Shown: one piece after another, positions 1 to 7,441 of the stretch
Layout: each line of letters starts with the position of its first letter
Position numbering within the stretch: position 1 is the first letter of the stretch
Assembly (NCBI GenBank): GCA_016649675.1
Contig: JAENXG010000074.1
Location: forward strand, 1-9,669
Source of the DNA: Methyloceanibacter sp.
GTDB taxonomy: Bacteria; Pseudomonadota; Alphaproteobacteria; Rhizobiales; Methyloligellaceae
Direction: 5' to 3'
DNA: 9,669 bases
Made by a program: the position numbers and the translations under genes
Notes under the pieces: model-generated
Seen by the model: the letters and a program-made list of their open reading frames with translations, nothing else
What the model was told of the DNA's origin: nothing
The model's database searches: none

Positions 1-190
1 ACGACTAACGCCCCTTTTTTGGAGCGGATCACCCTTTGTTTGCGGGCGGAGACCGAGAGAATGCTCAATCTTGTTCTCGTGAACAACAAAGCGGCTTGCG
101 ACTTCCACTCTATTGGAACGCGCTCATTTTTGGACCCCAATTAGGGCGCGATGGGGGCAATCCAAGTTGGGCCACGCATCGGCCTGACCG
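1..190. other. Non-coding stretch downstream of the exporter operon
   Basis: No supported gene lies here. The minus-strand exporter operon ends at 191, and no second permease or other in-frame gene follows it toward position 1. The one structured element is a perfect inverted repeat at 71-86, TTGTTC-TCGT-GAACAA (6-bp arms, 4-nt loop), which could be a small operator or a weak hairpin. It has no flanking T-tract that would make it an intrinsic terminator. I found no convincing terminator for the operon. Confidence 0.5.
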
Positions 191-1363
191 CTAATCCAGT
201 GTTTTGCGGAAGCGGAGCAGCGCGAGCCCCATGGCGACGATCATGAAGATGAACAGCGCCGCCGCGTCGACCTGCATATCGGCAAAACCGTTCCCCTTCA
301 GCATGATGCCGCGCACGATGCGGATGAAATGGGTGAGCGGCAGGACCTCGCCGATCGCCTGTGCCCAATGCGGCATGCCGCGAAAGGGGAAGGCGAAGCC
401 GGAGAGCAGGAAGTTGGGCAGGAAGAAGAAGAAGGTCATCTGCACCGCCTGCAGCTGGTTCTGGGCGACGGTGGAGAAGGTATAGCCGACCGCAAGATTG
501 GAGGCGGCGAACAGCATCGATAGCGCGACGAGGAGCGTAACGCTGCCGAGAATAGGCACGCCGAAAACAAAATGTGCGGCAGTCAGGATGATGGTCATCT
601 GCACGAAGCCGATCAGCACGAAAGGGGCGATCTTGCCGAGCATGATCTCGATCGGCTTGATGGGCATGGAGAGCAGGCTCTCCATGGTACCGCGCTCGAT
701 CTCGCGCGTGACGGCGAGTGCCGTGAACATCATCATGGTCATGGTCAGCACCACGCCGAGCAAGCCGGGTACGATATTGTATTGAGTGATGCCCTCGGGG
801 TTATAGCGGCGCTGCAACGTAACCTCGAAAGGCGCCGGTGCGCTCTTCACCTCGGCATCCGGTCCGCGCAACTCCCGCCTAAGCGCGGTGTCGACCACGC
901 CTTGCACGGCTGCGATCGCGGTGCCCGTCGCTACCGGGTCGGTCGCGTCGGCAATAACCAGGATGGCGGGGTGGTCGCCGCGCCTCACGTCGCGCTCAAA
1001 GCTTGCCGGGATTTCGATGCCGAATTGCACTTTGCCCGAGCGGATCAGCTTGTCCATTTCCTCGGGATCGCGCACCTGCTCCTTGAAGTCGAAATAGTCC
1101 GTGTTCTCGAGCGCGGCGAGCACGGCGCGGGTCAAGGGGCCCGCATCGCGGGTCAGCACAACCGCGGGCATGTGCTTGGGATCGGTGTTGATGGCATAGC
1201 CGAACAGGGTGAGCTGCAGGACCGGCACGAAGATCATAGTGGCGAAGGTCATGCGGTCGCGCCGCATCTGCACGAACTCCTTCACCACCATCGCCCACGT
1301 GCGCCGGAGGAAGCCGGGATCGCGGCGCGCGTTCTCCGCCGCGCTGGATGCCTCGGCGCTCAC
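191..1363 (-). CDS. ABC-2 type multidrug exporter permease (YhhJ/YbhR-like)
   Basis: Membrane subunit of an ABC-2 export complex; with the ATPase encoded just upstream it should move a hydrophobic compound out across the inner membrane. The 390-residue protein has the fold expected of the family: a cytosolic N-terminus, TM1 at about 40-57, a large periplasmic domain at about 60-195, then five more helices at about 196-217, 245-267, 272-295, 306-326 and 367-384. The coupling segment REIERGTMESLLSMPIKP (220-237) is typical of YhhJ/YbhR/YbhS permeases. The start is GTG at 1363; it overlaps the ATPase stop as GTGA and has AAGGA 9 nt upstream. It is the last gene of the operon and the only permease, so a homodimer is likely (inference). 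The substrate cannot be read from sequence. Confidence 0.93.
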   Translation of the reverse strand: MSAEASSAAENARRDPGFLRRTWAMVVKEFVQMRRDRMTFATMIFVPVLQLTLFGYAINTDPKHMPAVVLTRDAGPLTRAVLAALENTDYFDFKEQVRDPEEMDKLIRSGKVQFGIEIPASFERDVRRGDHPAILVIADATDPVATGTAIAAVQGVVDTALRRELRGPDAEVKSAPAPFEVTLQRRYNPEGITQYNIVPGLLGVVLTMTMMMFTALAVTREIERGTMESLLSMPIKPIEIMLGKIAPFVLIGFVQMTIILTAAHFVFGVPILGSVTLLVALSMLFAASNLAVGYTFSTVAQNQLQAVQMTFFFFLPNFLLSGFAFPFRGMPHWAQAIGEVLPLTHFIRIVRGIMLKGNGFADMQVDAAALFIFMIVAMGLALLRFRKTLD

Positions 1364-2286
1364 GGGAAATTGTCCTTGGACTTGTCCATCAGCAGAATGA
1401 ACACGTCCTCGAGGGACGGCTCCCCGCGCGTCCAGCGGTGGGCGCCGTCGGCCTTCTTGGCGGTAGCGACGGCGGCATCCAGCGCGCGCTTGTCGCGCCC
1501 CGAGACGTGGAGTTCGGTGCCGAACGGCGCCACCATGTCGACGCCATCGCAGGCCTGAAGCGTTGCGGCGAGGTGGTGGAGATCCGCGCCGGACACGATC
1601 CAGGTGTTGAGCTTCGATTGGGCGACCACCTCCCGCGCCGTTCCGCGCGCGAGAAGCTCGCCGAAGGCGATATAGGCGATCTCGTGACAGCGCTCGGCCT
1701 CGTCCATGTAGTGGGTGGAGACGAGCACGGTGATGCCCTCGGCGGCGAGGTTGTGTATTTCATCCCAGAATTCGCGCCGGGCCTTGGGGTCGACACCCGC
1801 CGTGGGCTCATCGAGCAGCAAGAGCTTCGGCTGCGGCAGGATGCAGGCGCCGAGCGCAAGCCGCTGCTTCCAGCCGCCCGACAGCTCGCCCGCGAGCTGG
1901 TCGGCGCGGGTGGAGAGCCCGATCCGCCCGATCGCCTCCCTGGCCGCCTGGCGCGGATTGGGCACGCCATAGACGCGGGCCACGAATTCGAGATTCTCCC
2001 GGATGGAAAGGTCGGTATAGAGGCTGAAGCGCTGCGTCATGTAGCCGACATTGCGCTTGATCGCGTCCTGCTCCGTGAGGATGTCGTAGCCGAGACAGGT
2101 GCCTTGGCCTGAGTCCGGCGTGAGCAGCCCGCACAGCATGCGGAGCGTGGTGGTCTTGCCGCTGCCGTTCGGCCCTAGAAAGCCGTAAATCTCGCCTTTA
2201 GGCACCTGCAGGCTCAAATCGTGCACCACGATCCGCCCGCCGAAGCTCTTGGTGAGACCCTTGACGTCGATGGCGATCTCCTTCAT
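1360..2286 (-). CDS. ABC transporter ATP-binding protein (YbhF-like, CcmA/DrrA class)
   Basis: Cytosolic ATPase that powers the adjacent permease. All ABC motifs are intact in the 308-residue product: Walker A GPNGSGKT at 38-45, Q-loop glutamine 85 in YMTQRFSLY, signature LSGGWKQR from 135, Walker B LLLLDE at 155-160 followed by PTAGVDP, and the switch histidine 192 in STHYMDEAE. The tryptophan in LSGGW in place of LSGGQ is usual for YbhF/RbbA-type drug exporters. After about residue 215 there is a C-terminal domain of the DrrA type, ending near EPSLEDVF. It holds one nucleotide-binding domain, unlike two-domain YbhF or RbbA, so a dimer is needed. The ATG at 2286 overlaps the HlyD stop as ATGA and is preceded by AGGTGG 7 nt upstream. 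Confidence 0.96.
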   Translation of the reverse strand: MKEIAIDVKGLTKSFGGRIVVHDLSLQVPKGEIYGFLGPNGSGKTTTLRMLCGLLTPDSGQGTCLGYDILTEQDAIKRNVGYMTQRFSLYTDLSIRENLEFVARVYGVPNPRQAAREAIGRIGLSTRADQLAGELSGGWKQRLALGACILPQPKLLLLDEPTAGVDPKARREFWDEIHNLAAEGITVLVSTHYMDEAERCHEIAYIAFGELLARGTAREVVAQSKLNTWIVSGADLHHLAATLQACDGVDMVAPFGTELHVSGRDKRALDAAVATAKKADGAHRWTRGEPSLEDVFILLMDKSKDNFP

Positions 2287-3275
2287 CGCCGCACCACCTG
2301 TTGACGCGGGCCGAGATTGACCGTGATCGGCTGTCCGGCGGTGAGCTCGGTGGCTGCCCCATCAGGCCGCGCCTCGACGAGGAACACGAGCTTTTCCCGC
2401 TGCTCGCGGGAGAAGATCACCGGCGGCGTGAACTCGGCGTCCCGCGCGATGAAACTGATCTTGGCGTGGAGGCCCGGCGGACACCCGTCGCAGGAGAGAC
2501 TGATGGTCTGGTCGATCTGGAGCGAGGCGCGCACCGGCTCGGCGACGAAGAAGCGCACCTTGAGATTGCGCGGCGGCAACAGCGCCACCACCGCCTGCCC
2601 TTCCTTCACCACCTCGCCCGGCCGGAAATAGACTTCCTCGACGGTTCCGCTCGCGGGCGCCACCACCGAGCGCTTGCCGAGATTCTTCTCCGCCTCGATA
2701 AGTGCATGGCGCGCGGCTTCGGCATTGGCGGCAGCCGCGTCGATCATGTCGGAGCGGCCGGGAAGCTTGGCGGCGGTGATGCGCCTGTCGGCCTCGGCGA
2801 CGGCGGCCTGATTGCGGTCGTGCTGGGCGACCGCATCGTCGAGCTGCGCCTTGGTGATCCAGCCCTTGGCGAACAGCGCCCGCGCGCGGTCGAGATTGTT
2901 GTTGGATTGCTGCAGCATGGCTTGCGCCTGGGCGAGCGAGGCCTCAAGCACCTCGATCTCCCCCGGCCTTTGCAGCTGCGCCTTCACATCAGCGAGCCTC
3001 GCCTCGGCTTCCTGCACGCGCGATTTCGCGGCTGCCACGGAGGCGTCCTGCTCCTCGCTTTCCAGCACGAAAATGGGGTCGCCCTGCTTGACGTGATCGC
3101 CTTCCTCGACGCTGAGCGCCGCGACCCGGCCGCCCTGCTCGGAGCCGACCAGCACGAGGTCGGCTTCCATGTAGCCGGGGAATTCGGCGTCCTTGTTGGC
3201 CGGATAGGTCATCAGCGCGATTGCGATCGCGACCGCCGCGACACCGACGACGAGGAGCGTGACGAGGCGCTTCAT
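2283..3275 (-). CDS. HlyD-family membrane fusion (periplasmic adaptor) protein, YbhG/YhiI-like
   Basis: Adaptor that would link the inner-membrane ABC exporter to an outer-membrane channel. The 330-residue protein begins MKR, followed by one hydrophobic helix at about 4-23 that works as a membrane anchor or uncleaved signal. A split lipoyl (biotinyl-like) domain flanks a long alanine- and glutamate-rich coiled-coil hairpin at about 75-195. The second lipoyl half is marked by VVAPASGTVEEVYFRPGE, and a beta-barrel follows. The segment FTPPVIFSREQREKLVF is typical of the YbhG/YhiI branch. The ATG at 3275 overlaps the regulator's stop as ATGA, and its own stop overlaps the ATPase start, so translation is probably coupled. 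No outer-membrane TolC-like gene is in the window; a shared TolC encoded elsewhere is likely (inference). Confidence 0.95.
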   Translation of the reverse strand: MKRLVTLLVVGVAAVAIAIALMTYPANKDAEFPGYMEADLVLVGSEQGGRVAALSVEEGDHVKQGDPIFVLESEEQDASVAAAKSRVQEAEARLADVKAQLQRPGEIEVLEASLAQAQAMLQQSNNNLDRARALFAKGWITKAQLDDAVAQHDRNQAAVAEADRRITAAKLPGRSDMIDAAAANAEAARHALIEAEKNLGKRSVVAPASGTVEEVYFRPGEVVKEGQAVVALLPPRNLKVRFFVAEPVRASLQIDQTISLSCDGCPPGLHAKISFIARDAEFTPPVIFSREQREKLVFLVEARPDGAATELTAGQPITVNLGPRQQVVRR

Positions 3276-3952
3276 CGCGCATCGCCTTGGTTGTGCCGGC
3301 CGGGCGCCCTGATCGCGTCGGTGAGGAGCTCGATATTGGTGGCAAGGAGCGCGTCGGTATCGAGATGATGATGGCGCTCGAACAGCCCACGCCAGATGAT
3401 TGCCGTCAGCATCGGCGCGATGAGGAGCTGCGGAAAATCGCGCAAGCGCGTCGGCCGAAATTCGCCGCGCTCGATGCCGCGATCGATGAGACGGGTGAGC
3501 GTCTCGATGCCGCGCGAGACGACCTGCTCGTAATAGAAGGCGGTGAGCTCCGGATGCTTATGTCCTTCGGCGATCAGGAGCCGCGCAATGAAGGCGCGCT
3601 TGGAGCCGACGAGTTCCTGGATGAAGGCGAGGAACGGACCCTTGAGGAAGGCTTCCACCGAGAGATCGGTCGTCTCCATCTTTTCGCGGATGACGTCGAA
3701 ATGCGAGGTGATGACGCTCCGGACCACGGCCTTGAACAGCTCTTCCTTGGTCTTGAAGTAGAGATAGGGCAGCCCCTTGCTGACGTGCGCGCGAGCGGCC
3801 ACATCCTCGAGCCTCGTCGCGGCGTAGCCGTGTGCGGCGAACTCCTCGAAGGCCGCAGCGACGATTTCCTGCGGACGGCTGTCTCTTCGCTCGCGCCGCT
3901 TCACGATGCCCCGGGCTGCCAGTCGGCGTTGCGCGGTTTTTGTCTCAGCCAT
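3272..3952 (-). CDS. TetR/AcrR-family transcriptional regulator of the exporter operon
   Basis: DNA-binding repressor, 226 residues. The N-terminal TetR helix-turn-helix domain spans about 27-75, with the recognition segment SKGLPYLYFKTKEELF, close to the family consensus. Residues 80-210 form an all-helical ligand-binding and dimer domain. A basic, arginine-rich stretch (about 9-24) precedes the domain. I chose the ATG at 3952 because GAGAGG lies 9 nt upstream. The frame stays open to a GTG at 4030, but that lies inside the -35 box of the likely promoter, so the longer form is rejected. It is the first gene of the operon, and a perfect palindrome sits in its promoter, so it probably represses itself and the exporter until a ligand binds (inference). 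Confidence 0.93.
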   Translation of the reverse strand: MAETKTAQRRLAARGIVKRRERRDSRPQEIVAAAFEEFAAHGYAATRLEDVAARAHVSKGLPYLYFKTKEELFKAVVRSVITSHFDVIREKMETTDLSVEAFLKGPFLAFIQELVGSKRAFIARLLIAEGHKHPELTAFYYEQVVSRGIETLTRLIDRGIERGEFRPTRLRDFPQLLIAPMLTAIIWRGLFERHHHLDTDALLATNIELLTDAIRAPGRHNQGDAR

Positions 3953-3961
3953 GGCCTTTTG

Positions 3962-3967
3962 CCTCTC
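3962..3967 (-). promoter_or_regulatory. Ribosome binding site of the TetR-family gene
   Basis: On the minus strand GAGAGG lies 9 nt before the ATG at 3952. It decides the start of the regulator in favour of this ATG over the GTG at 4030. Confidence 0.6.
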
Positions 3968-4002
3968 AAGGGGAGCTCGGGCCACCCTGCCAATGCCACA
4001 GC

Positions 4003-4032
4003 AATATAATGACTGACCGGTCAGTACCACAA
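4003..4032 (-). promoter_or_regulatory. Promoter of the TetR-HlyD-ABC operon
   Basis: On the minus strand a -35-like TTGTGG (plus positions 4027-4032) is followed after 18 nt by a -10-like TATATT (4003-4008, 5 of 6 to consensus). This predicts a start of transcription about 40-50 nt before the regulator's ATG. The whole spacer is taken up by the palindromic operator. The -35 match is only moderate (3 of 6); the -10 is good. Confidence 0.6.
4012..4025. promoter_or_regulatory. TetR-type operator, perfect 14-bp palindrome
   Basis: ACTGACCGGTCAGT is its own reverse complement over 14 bp. It contains the TGACCGGTCA core often seen in operators of TetR-family regulators. It sits between the -35 and -10 boxes of the regulator's promoter, where a bound dimer would block RNA polymerase. 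That the adjacent TetR protein binds it is inference from position and symmetry. Confidence 0.75.
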
Positions 4033-4147
4033 TGGGGAAGGATGAGAAAAATCCCGGAAACTCAAGGATTGGCTAATAATGCGTGCGGAGCGTCGGCCAG
4101 GATTTGACCGCTATCAAGGGGAGACGGGGGCTAAGCGTCGCAGCAGG

Positions 4148-5074
4148 TCAGGCGCGGGGGTGGGCGCTCTGGTAAATCTTGAGCAGATGCGCCCGATCGA
4201 CCTCGGTATAGCCTTGGGTCGTCGAGAGGCTCGCGTGTCCGAGCAGCTCCTGGATTGCGCGCAGGTCGGCGCCCGCGCCTAAGAGATGCGTGGCGAAGGA
4301 ATGGCGGAGCGCATGCGGCGTCGCCGTGTCAGGCAGGCCTAGCGCGACACGCGCGCCGGCGATCCTAAGCTGGATGATCCGGGGGCTAAGCTGCTTGCCC
4401 CGCGCGCCGATGAATAAGGGACCGTCCGGTGGAAGCCTGACCGGGCAGAGCGCGAGATAAAGCTCGACCGCCTCCCGCGCGATGGGCAGCACCGGCACGA
4501 CGCGCGTCTTGCCGCCCTTGCCGTGCACGCGCAGCATGTCGCGCCCTTTGACCGGCGCGTCCTTGCGCTGAAGCGTCAGCGCCTCCGAGATGCGCAAGCC
4601 CGAGCCGTACAGGAGCGCCAGCACGGCGGTGTCGCGCGCGGTGATCCATTCCAGTGCGTCGGGTGAAGCGATGTCGGCGCTGTCGACGAGCGCGGTCGCC
4701 TTCGCCGCAGTCAGAGGCTTCGGCACCGAATGGGGGAGCTTCGGCAGCGACACGGCGCGAATGGCGTCGTTCTTGCCGATGCCGCGCCGCTCGAGAAACT
4801 TGTAGAACATGCGCAGAGCGCTGAGCGTGCGTGCCAGGCTCCTACTGCCGACGCCTTCGCTCCGCCGCGCCGCCAGAAACGCGCGCACGTCGCGGGAGGA
4901 GAGCGACAGGAGCTGCTTCATGTCGGGCAGCCGGTTGAGGTGGATAGCGAGGAAGGCGAGGAACTGACCGATGTCACGGCCATAGGCCTCTGCGGTGTTG
5001 GCGGCGAGCTGGCGCTCGGTCGCGAGATAGATGAGCCAATCCTCGACCGCCTCGCGGACGTAAGGCGTCCCCAT
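4148..5074 (-). CDS. xerC: Site-specific tyrosine recombinase XerC
   Basis: Acts with XerD at dif sites to resolve chromosome dimers at division. From the ATG at 5074 the protein has 308 residues. A SAM-like core-binding domain (about 8-95) contains WLIYLATERQLAANTAEAY. The catalytic domain has all six conserved residues: Arg161 in GSGLRISE, Lys186 in HGKGGKTR, His254 and Arg257 in HALRHSFATH, His280 in LLGHASL, and the nucleophile Tyr289 in TTQGYTEVD. The start is uncertain. A GTG at 5125 would add 17 residues but has no Shine-Dalgarno; the ATG has AGGGG very close upstream and fits E. coli XerC, where the core domain begins within about 10 residues. It is divergent from priA. XerC rather than XerD is favoured by the motif details and by location, but the two are close relatives. 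Confidence 0.9.
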   Translation of the reverse strand: MGTPYVREAVEDWLIYLATERQLAANTAEAYGRDIGQFLAFLAIHLNRLPDMKQLLSLSSRDVRAFLAARRSEGVGSRSLARTLSALRMFYKFLERRGIGKNDAIRAVSLPKLPHSVPKPLTAAKATALVDSADIASPDALEWITARDTAVLALLYGSGLRISEALTLQRKDAPVKGRDMLRVHGKGGKTRVVPVLPIAREAVELYLALCPVRLPPDGPLFIGARGKQLSPRIIQLRIAGARVALGLPDTATPHALRHSFATHLLGAGADLRAIQELLGHASLSTTQGYTEVDRAHLLKIYQSAHPRA

Positions 5075-5263
5075 AACCCCTAGCGTTTCGGCCTTTTCTG
5101 CCAAGCCGGCGATCCCCAATTGCACGTCAGTGAACGACGCGCGCCCCTGACGTTAGTATGGTTCGCTGAGTCGTTACCTCCCTCTTAACCTGACGAGCGA
5201 CCCCTGACGCGACTTAAGACCAACCCCAAGACCGAGTCCAAGACGCGCGCCGCGACCGAGCCC
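5075..5263. promoter_or_regulatory. Divergent xerC/priA intergenic region
   Basis: The 189-bp gap should hold promoters in both directions, but I see no clear -35/-10 pair. It contains a perfect 7-bp inverted repeat, ACGTCAG (5124-5130) and CTGACGT (5147-5153), 16 nt apart, and a 9-bp direct repeat CCCCTGACG at 5144-5152 and 5201-5209. From 5189 to 5263 it is open in the priA frame, with three 12-bp imperfect repeats starting AAGAC at 5216, 5228 and 5240, which could be translated if priA has a non-AUG start. Confidence 0.4.
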
Positions 5264-7429
5264 GTGACGGTGCCGGTCCTGCTGCCGCTCGCTCTGCCGG
5301 CGCCTTACGACTATCTCGTGCCTGAAGGAATGCACGTGGAGCCCGGCCACTTCGTCATCGTGCCGCTCGGCCCCGTGGAATATCTCGGCGTGGTCTGGCC
5401 GCGCCCGGAAGGCGCGCCGCTCCCTAAGATCAAGCGCGAGAAGCTGCGGGAGATCATCGAGGTGGTGAACGACGTCCCGCCGCTCCCGCCCGTGTCTCTC
5501 GACTTTGCCGATTGGGTGGCGCGATACACGCTCTCCTCCCCCGGCATGGTGTTGCGCATGATGATGAGCTCGGGCCGGGCTTTCGCGCCGCCGGCGCCGC
5601 GCTACGGGGTGAGGCTGGCAGGCACAGCGCCGTCCCGCATGACGCTGGCTCGCGCCCGCGTGCTTGAAGCCGCCAATAACGGCCTCATCTGGGTCAAGTC
5701 GAGCCTCGCCGAGGCCGCCGGCGTCAGCCCCGGGGTCATCGACGGGCTGGTCGACGCCGGCACGCTCATCACCGAGCCGTTGCCCGACTGGCACGCCATG
5801 CCACTCGATCTGTCGCGGCAGCGCGCGAAGCTCTCGCCGGAGCAGGCGGAAGCGGCACGCGAGCTCCTCGTCAATACCAGCGATGGTTTCGTGGTGAGCC
5901 TGCTCGACGGCGTCACCGGCTCCGGCAAGACCGAGGTCTATTTCGAGGCCATCGCAGCGGCGCTTTCCCACGGGCATCAGGCGCTGGTCCTCATGCCCGA
6001 GATCGCGCTCACCAGCCAGTTCATTGCCCGCTGCGAGGAGCGCTTCGGCGCCAAGCCCGCCGAGTGGCATTCCGGCGTCTCGGCCCCGCTGCGCGGCCGC
6101 GTCTGGCGGGCGGTCGCCGAAAACAAGGCGAAGCTCGTGGTCGGCGCCCGCTCGGCGCTGTTCCTCCCCTTCCCCGATCTCGGCCTCATCGTCGTCGACG
6201 AGGAGCATGACCAGGGCTACAAGCAAGAGGAGCGCGTCGCCTATCAGGCGCGCGACATGGCGGTGTTGCGCGGGTCGCTGGGCGGCTGCCCTGTGGTCTT
6301 GAGCTCAGCGACGCCCTCGATCGAAAGCCTGGTGAACGCGGCGCAAGGCCGCTACCGGCACATCCGTATCGCCGAGCGCTACCAGGCCACGCTTCCGGAT
6401 ATCGCTTCTATCGACATGCGGGCAAGCCCGCCCGAGCGTGGGCGCTGGCTCTCGCCGGTATTGGTCGACGCTGTCGCCGAGACGCTCAAGCGCGGCGAGC
6501 AGGCGCTCCTGTTTCTCAATCGCCGCGGCTACGCGCCGGTGACGCTCTGCCGGAATTGCGGCTTTCGTTTTGAATGCCCCAACTGCTCGGCCTGGCTGGT
6601 GGAGCACAGGTTCCGCCGCCGCCTCGAATGTCATCATTGCGGGAAATTCGTGCCCATCCCCGAGACCTGCCCCAATTGCGGGGCCGAGCATTCGCTGGTT
6701 CCGTGCGGGCCCGGCATCGAGCGCATCGCCGAGGAGATCGCCGAGCGCTTCCCCGACGCGCGCCGCGTGCTTCTGTCGAGCGACCTCACCCCGAGCATCA
6801 GCGATCTAAGAGAGACCTTGCGCGAGATCGAGGACCGCGAGGTGGATATCGTCATCGGCACCCAGCTCGTGGCCAAGGGCCATCACTTCCCGGGGCTCGC
6901 TCTCGTCGGCGTGGTCGATGCGGATTTGGGGCTTGCTCAGGCCGACCCGCGCGCGGCCGAGCGCACCTTTCAGCTCATGCATCAGGTGACCGGGCGAGCG
7001 GGCCGCGAGGCGATTCCAGGCCGCGGCCTGATCCAGACCTATATGCCCGAGCACCCGGTCATCCAGGCGCTGGTGTCGGGCGACCGCGATGCGTTCCTCG
7101 AACGAGAGATCGCGGCGCGGAAGGACGCGACCATGCCGCCTTTCGGGCGGCTGGCCGCCTTGCTCGTCACCAGCAGCTCGCGCGAGGGCGCGGAAGGCTA
7201 CGCGCGCGAGGTCGCCCGTGCCGCGCCGCAAGCCACCAAAATCCAGGTGCTGGGGCCGGCAGAGGCGCCGTTATCGGTGATCCGCGGCCGCCACCGCTAT
7301 CGCCTCCTAGTCAAAGGTGCCCGTGAGGCCGACCTCCAGGCCTATCTGCGGCTCTGGCTGAGCGCAGCGCCCAAGCCTAAGGGCGACGTGCGGCTGGTTG
7401 TAGATGTTGATCCGTATAGTTTTTTGTAG
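5264..7429 (+). CDS. priA: Primosomal protein N' (replication restart helicase PriA)
   Basis: A 3'-to-5' superfamily 2 helicase that recognises stalled forks and starts primosome assembly so DnaB can be reloaded. The 721 residues (E. coli PriA 732) show the N-terminal 3'-DNA-binding domain (about 1-105), Walker A GVTGSGKT at 216-223, the DEEH box at 312-315, motif III SSATPS at 347-352, and eight zinc-binding cysteines at 429, 432, 438, 441, 456, 459, 469 and 472. Motif V contains IGTQLVAKGHHFPG (from 531), motif VI is QVTGRAGR at 574-581, and the end DVDPYSFL is typical of the family. All key residues are present. The only usual start codons near the front are GTG at 5264 and 5270, both with weak ribosome binding sites; an upstream extension is possible. 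The gene is convergent with padR. Confidence 0.97.
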   Translation: MTVPVLLPLALPAPYDYLVPEGMHVEPGHFVIVPLGPVEYLGVVWPRPEGAPLPKIKREKLREIIEVVNDVPPLPPVSLDFADWVARYTLSSPGMVLRMMMSSGRAFAPPAPRYGVRLAGTAPSRMTLARARVLEAANNGLIWVKSSLAEAAGVSPGVIDGLVDAGTLITEPLPDWHAMPLDLSRQRAKLSPEQAEAARELLVNTSDGFVVSLLDGVTGSGKTEVYFEAIAAALSHGHQALVLMPEIALTSQFIARCEERFGAKPAEWHSGVSAPLRGRVWRAVAENKAKLVVGARSALFLPFPDLGLIVVDEEHDQGYKQEERVAYQARDMAVLRGSLGGCPVVLSSATPSIESLVNAAQGRYRHIRIAERYQATLPDIASIDMRASPPERGRWLSPVLVDAVAETLKRGEQALLFLNRRGYAPVTLCRNCGFRFECPNCSAWLVEHRFRRRLECHHCGKFVPIPETCPNCGAEHSLVPCGPGIERIAEEIAERFPDARRVLLSSDLTPSISDLRETLREIEDREVDIVIGTQLVAKGHHFPGLALVGVVDADLGLAQADPRAAERTFQLMHQVTGRAGREAIPGRGLIQTYMPEHPVIQALVSGDRDAFLEREIAARKDATMPPFGRLAALLVTSSSREGAEGYAREVARAAPQATKIQVLGPAEAPLSVIRGRHRYRLLVKGAREADLQAYLRLWLSAAPKPKGDVRLVVDVDPYSFL

Positions 7430-7441
7430 AGCGCGCTTCCC

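Noticed and set aside
572..1558. Long plus-strand open frame of about 328 codons
   Set aside because: Lies antisense to the permease and ATPase, is His/Gly/Arg-rich with no family motif, and arises from GC-rich codon bias.
2301..3368. Plus-strand open frame of about 355 codons
   Set aside because: Antisense to the HlyD gene, whose lipoyl and coiled-coil features are clear; the frame has no recognisable domain and no ribosome binding site of note.
3953..4030. N-terminal extension of the TetR-family protein from a GTG at 4030
   Set aside because: The start codon would fall in the -35 box and the operator would be coding; the extra residues are not typical of the family and the ATG at 3952 has a good ribosome binding site.
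4040..4147. Possible terminator after xerC (AATCC ... GGATT followed by Ts on the minus strand)
   Set aside because: Stem of only 5 bp with a loop of about 11 nt; too weak to call.
5174..6226. Minus-strand open frame of about 350 codons
   Set aside because: Antisense to priA; composition (His, Arg, Ala, Gly) is that of a shadow frame.
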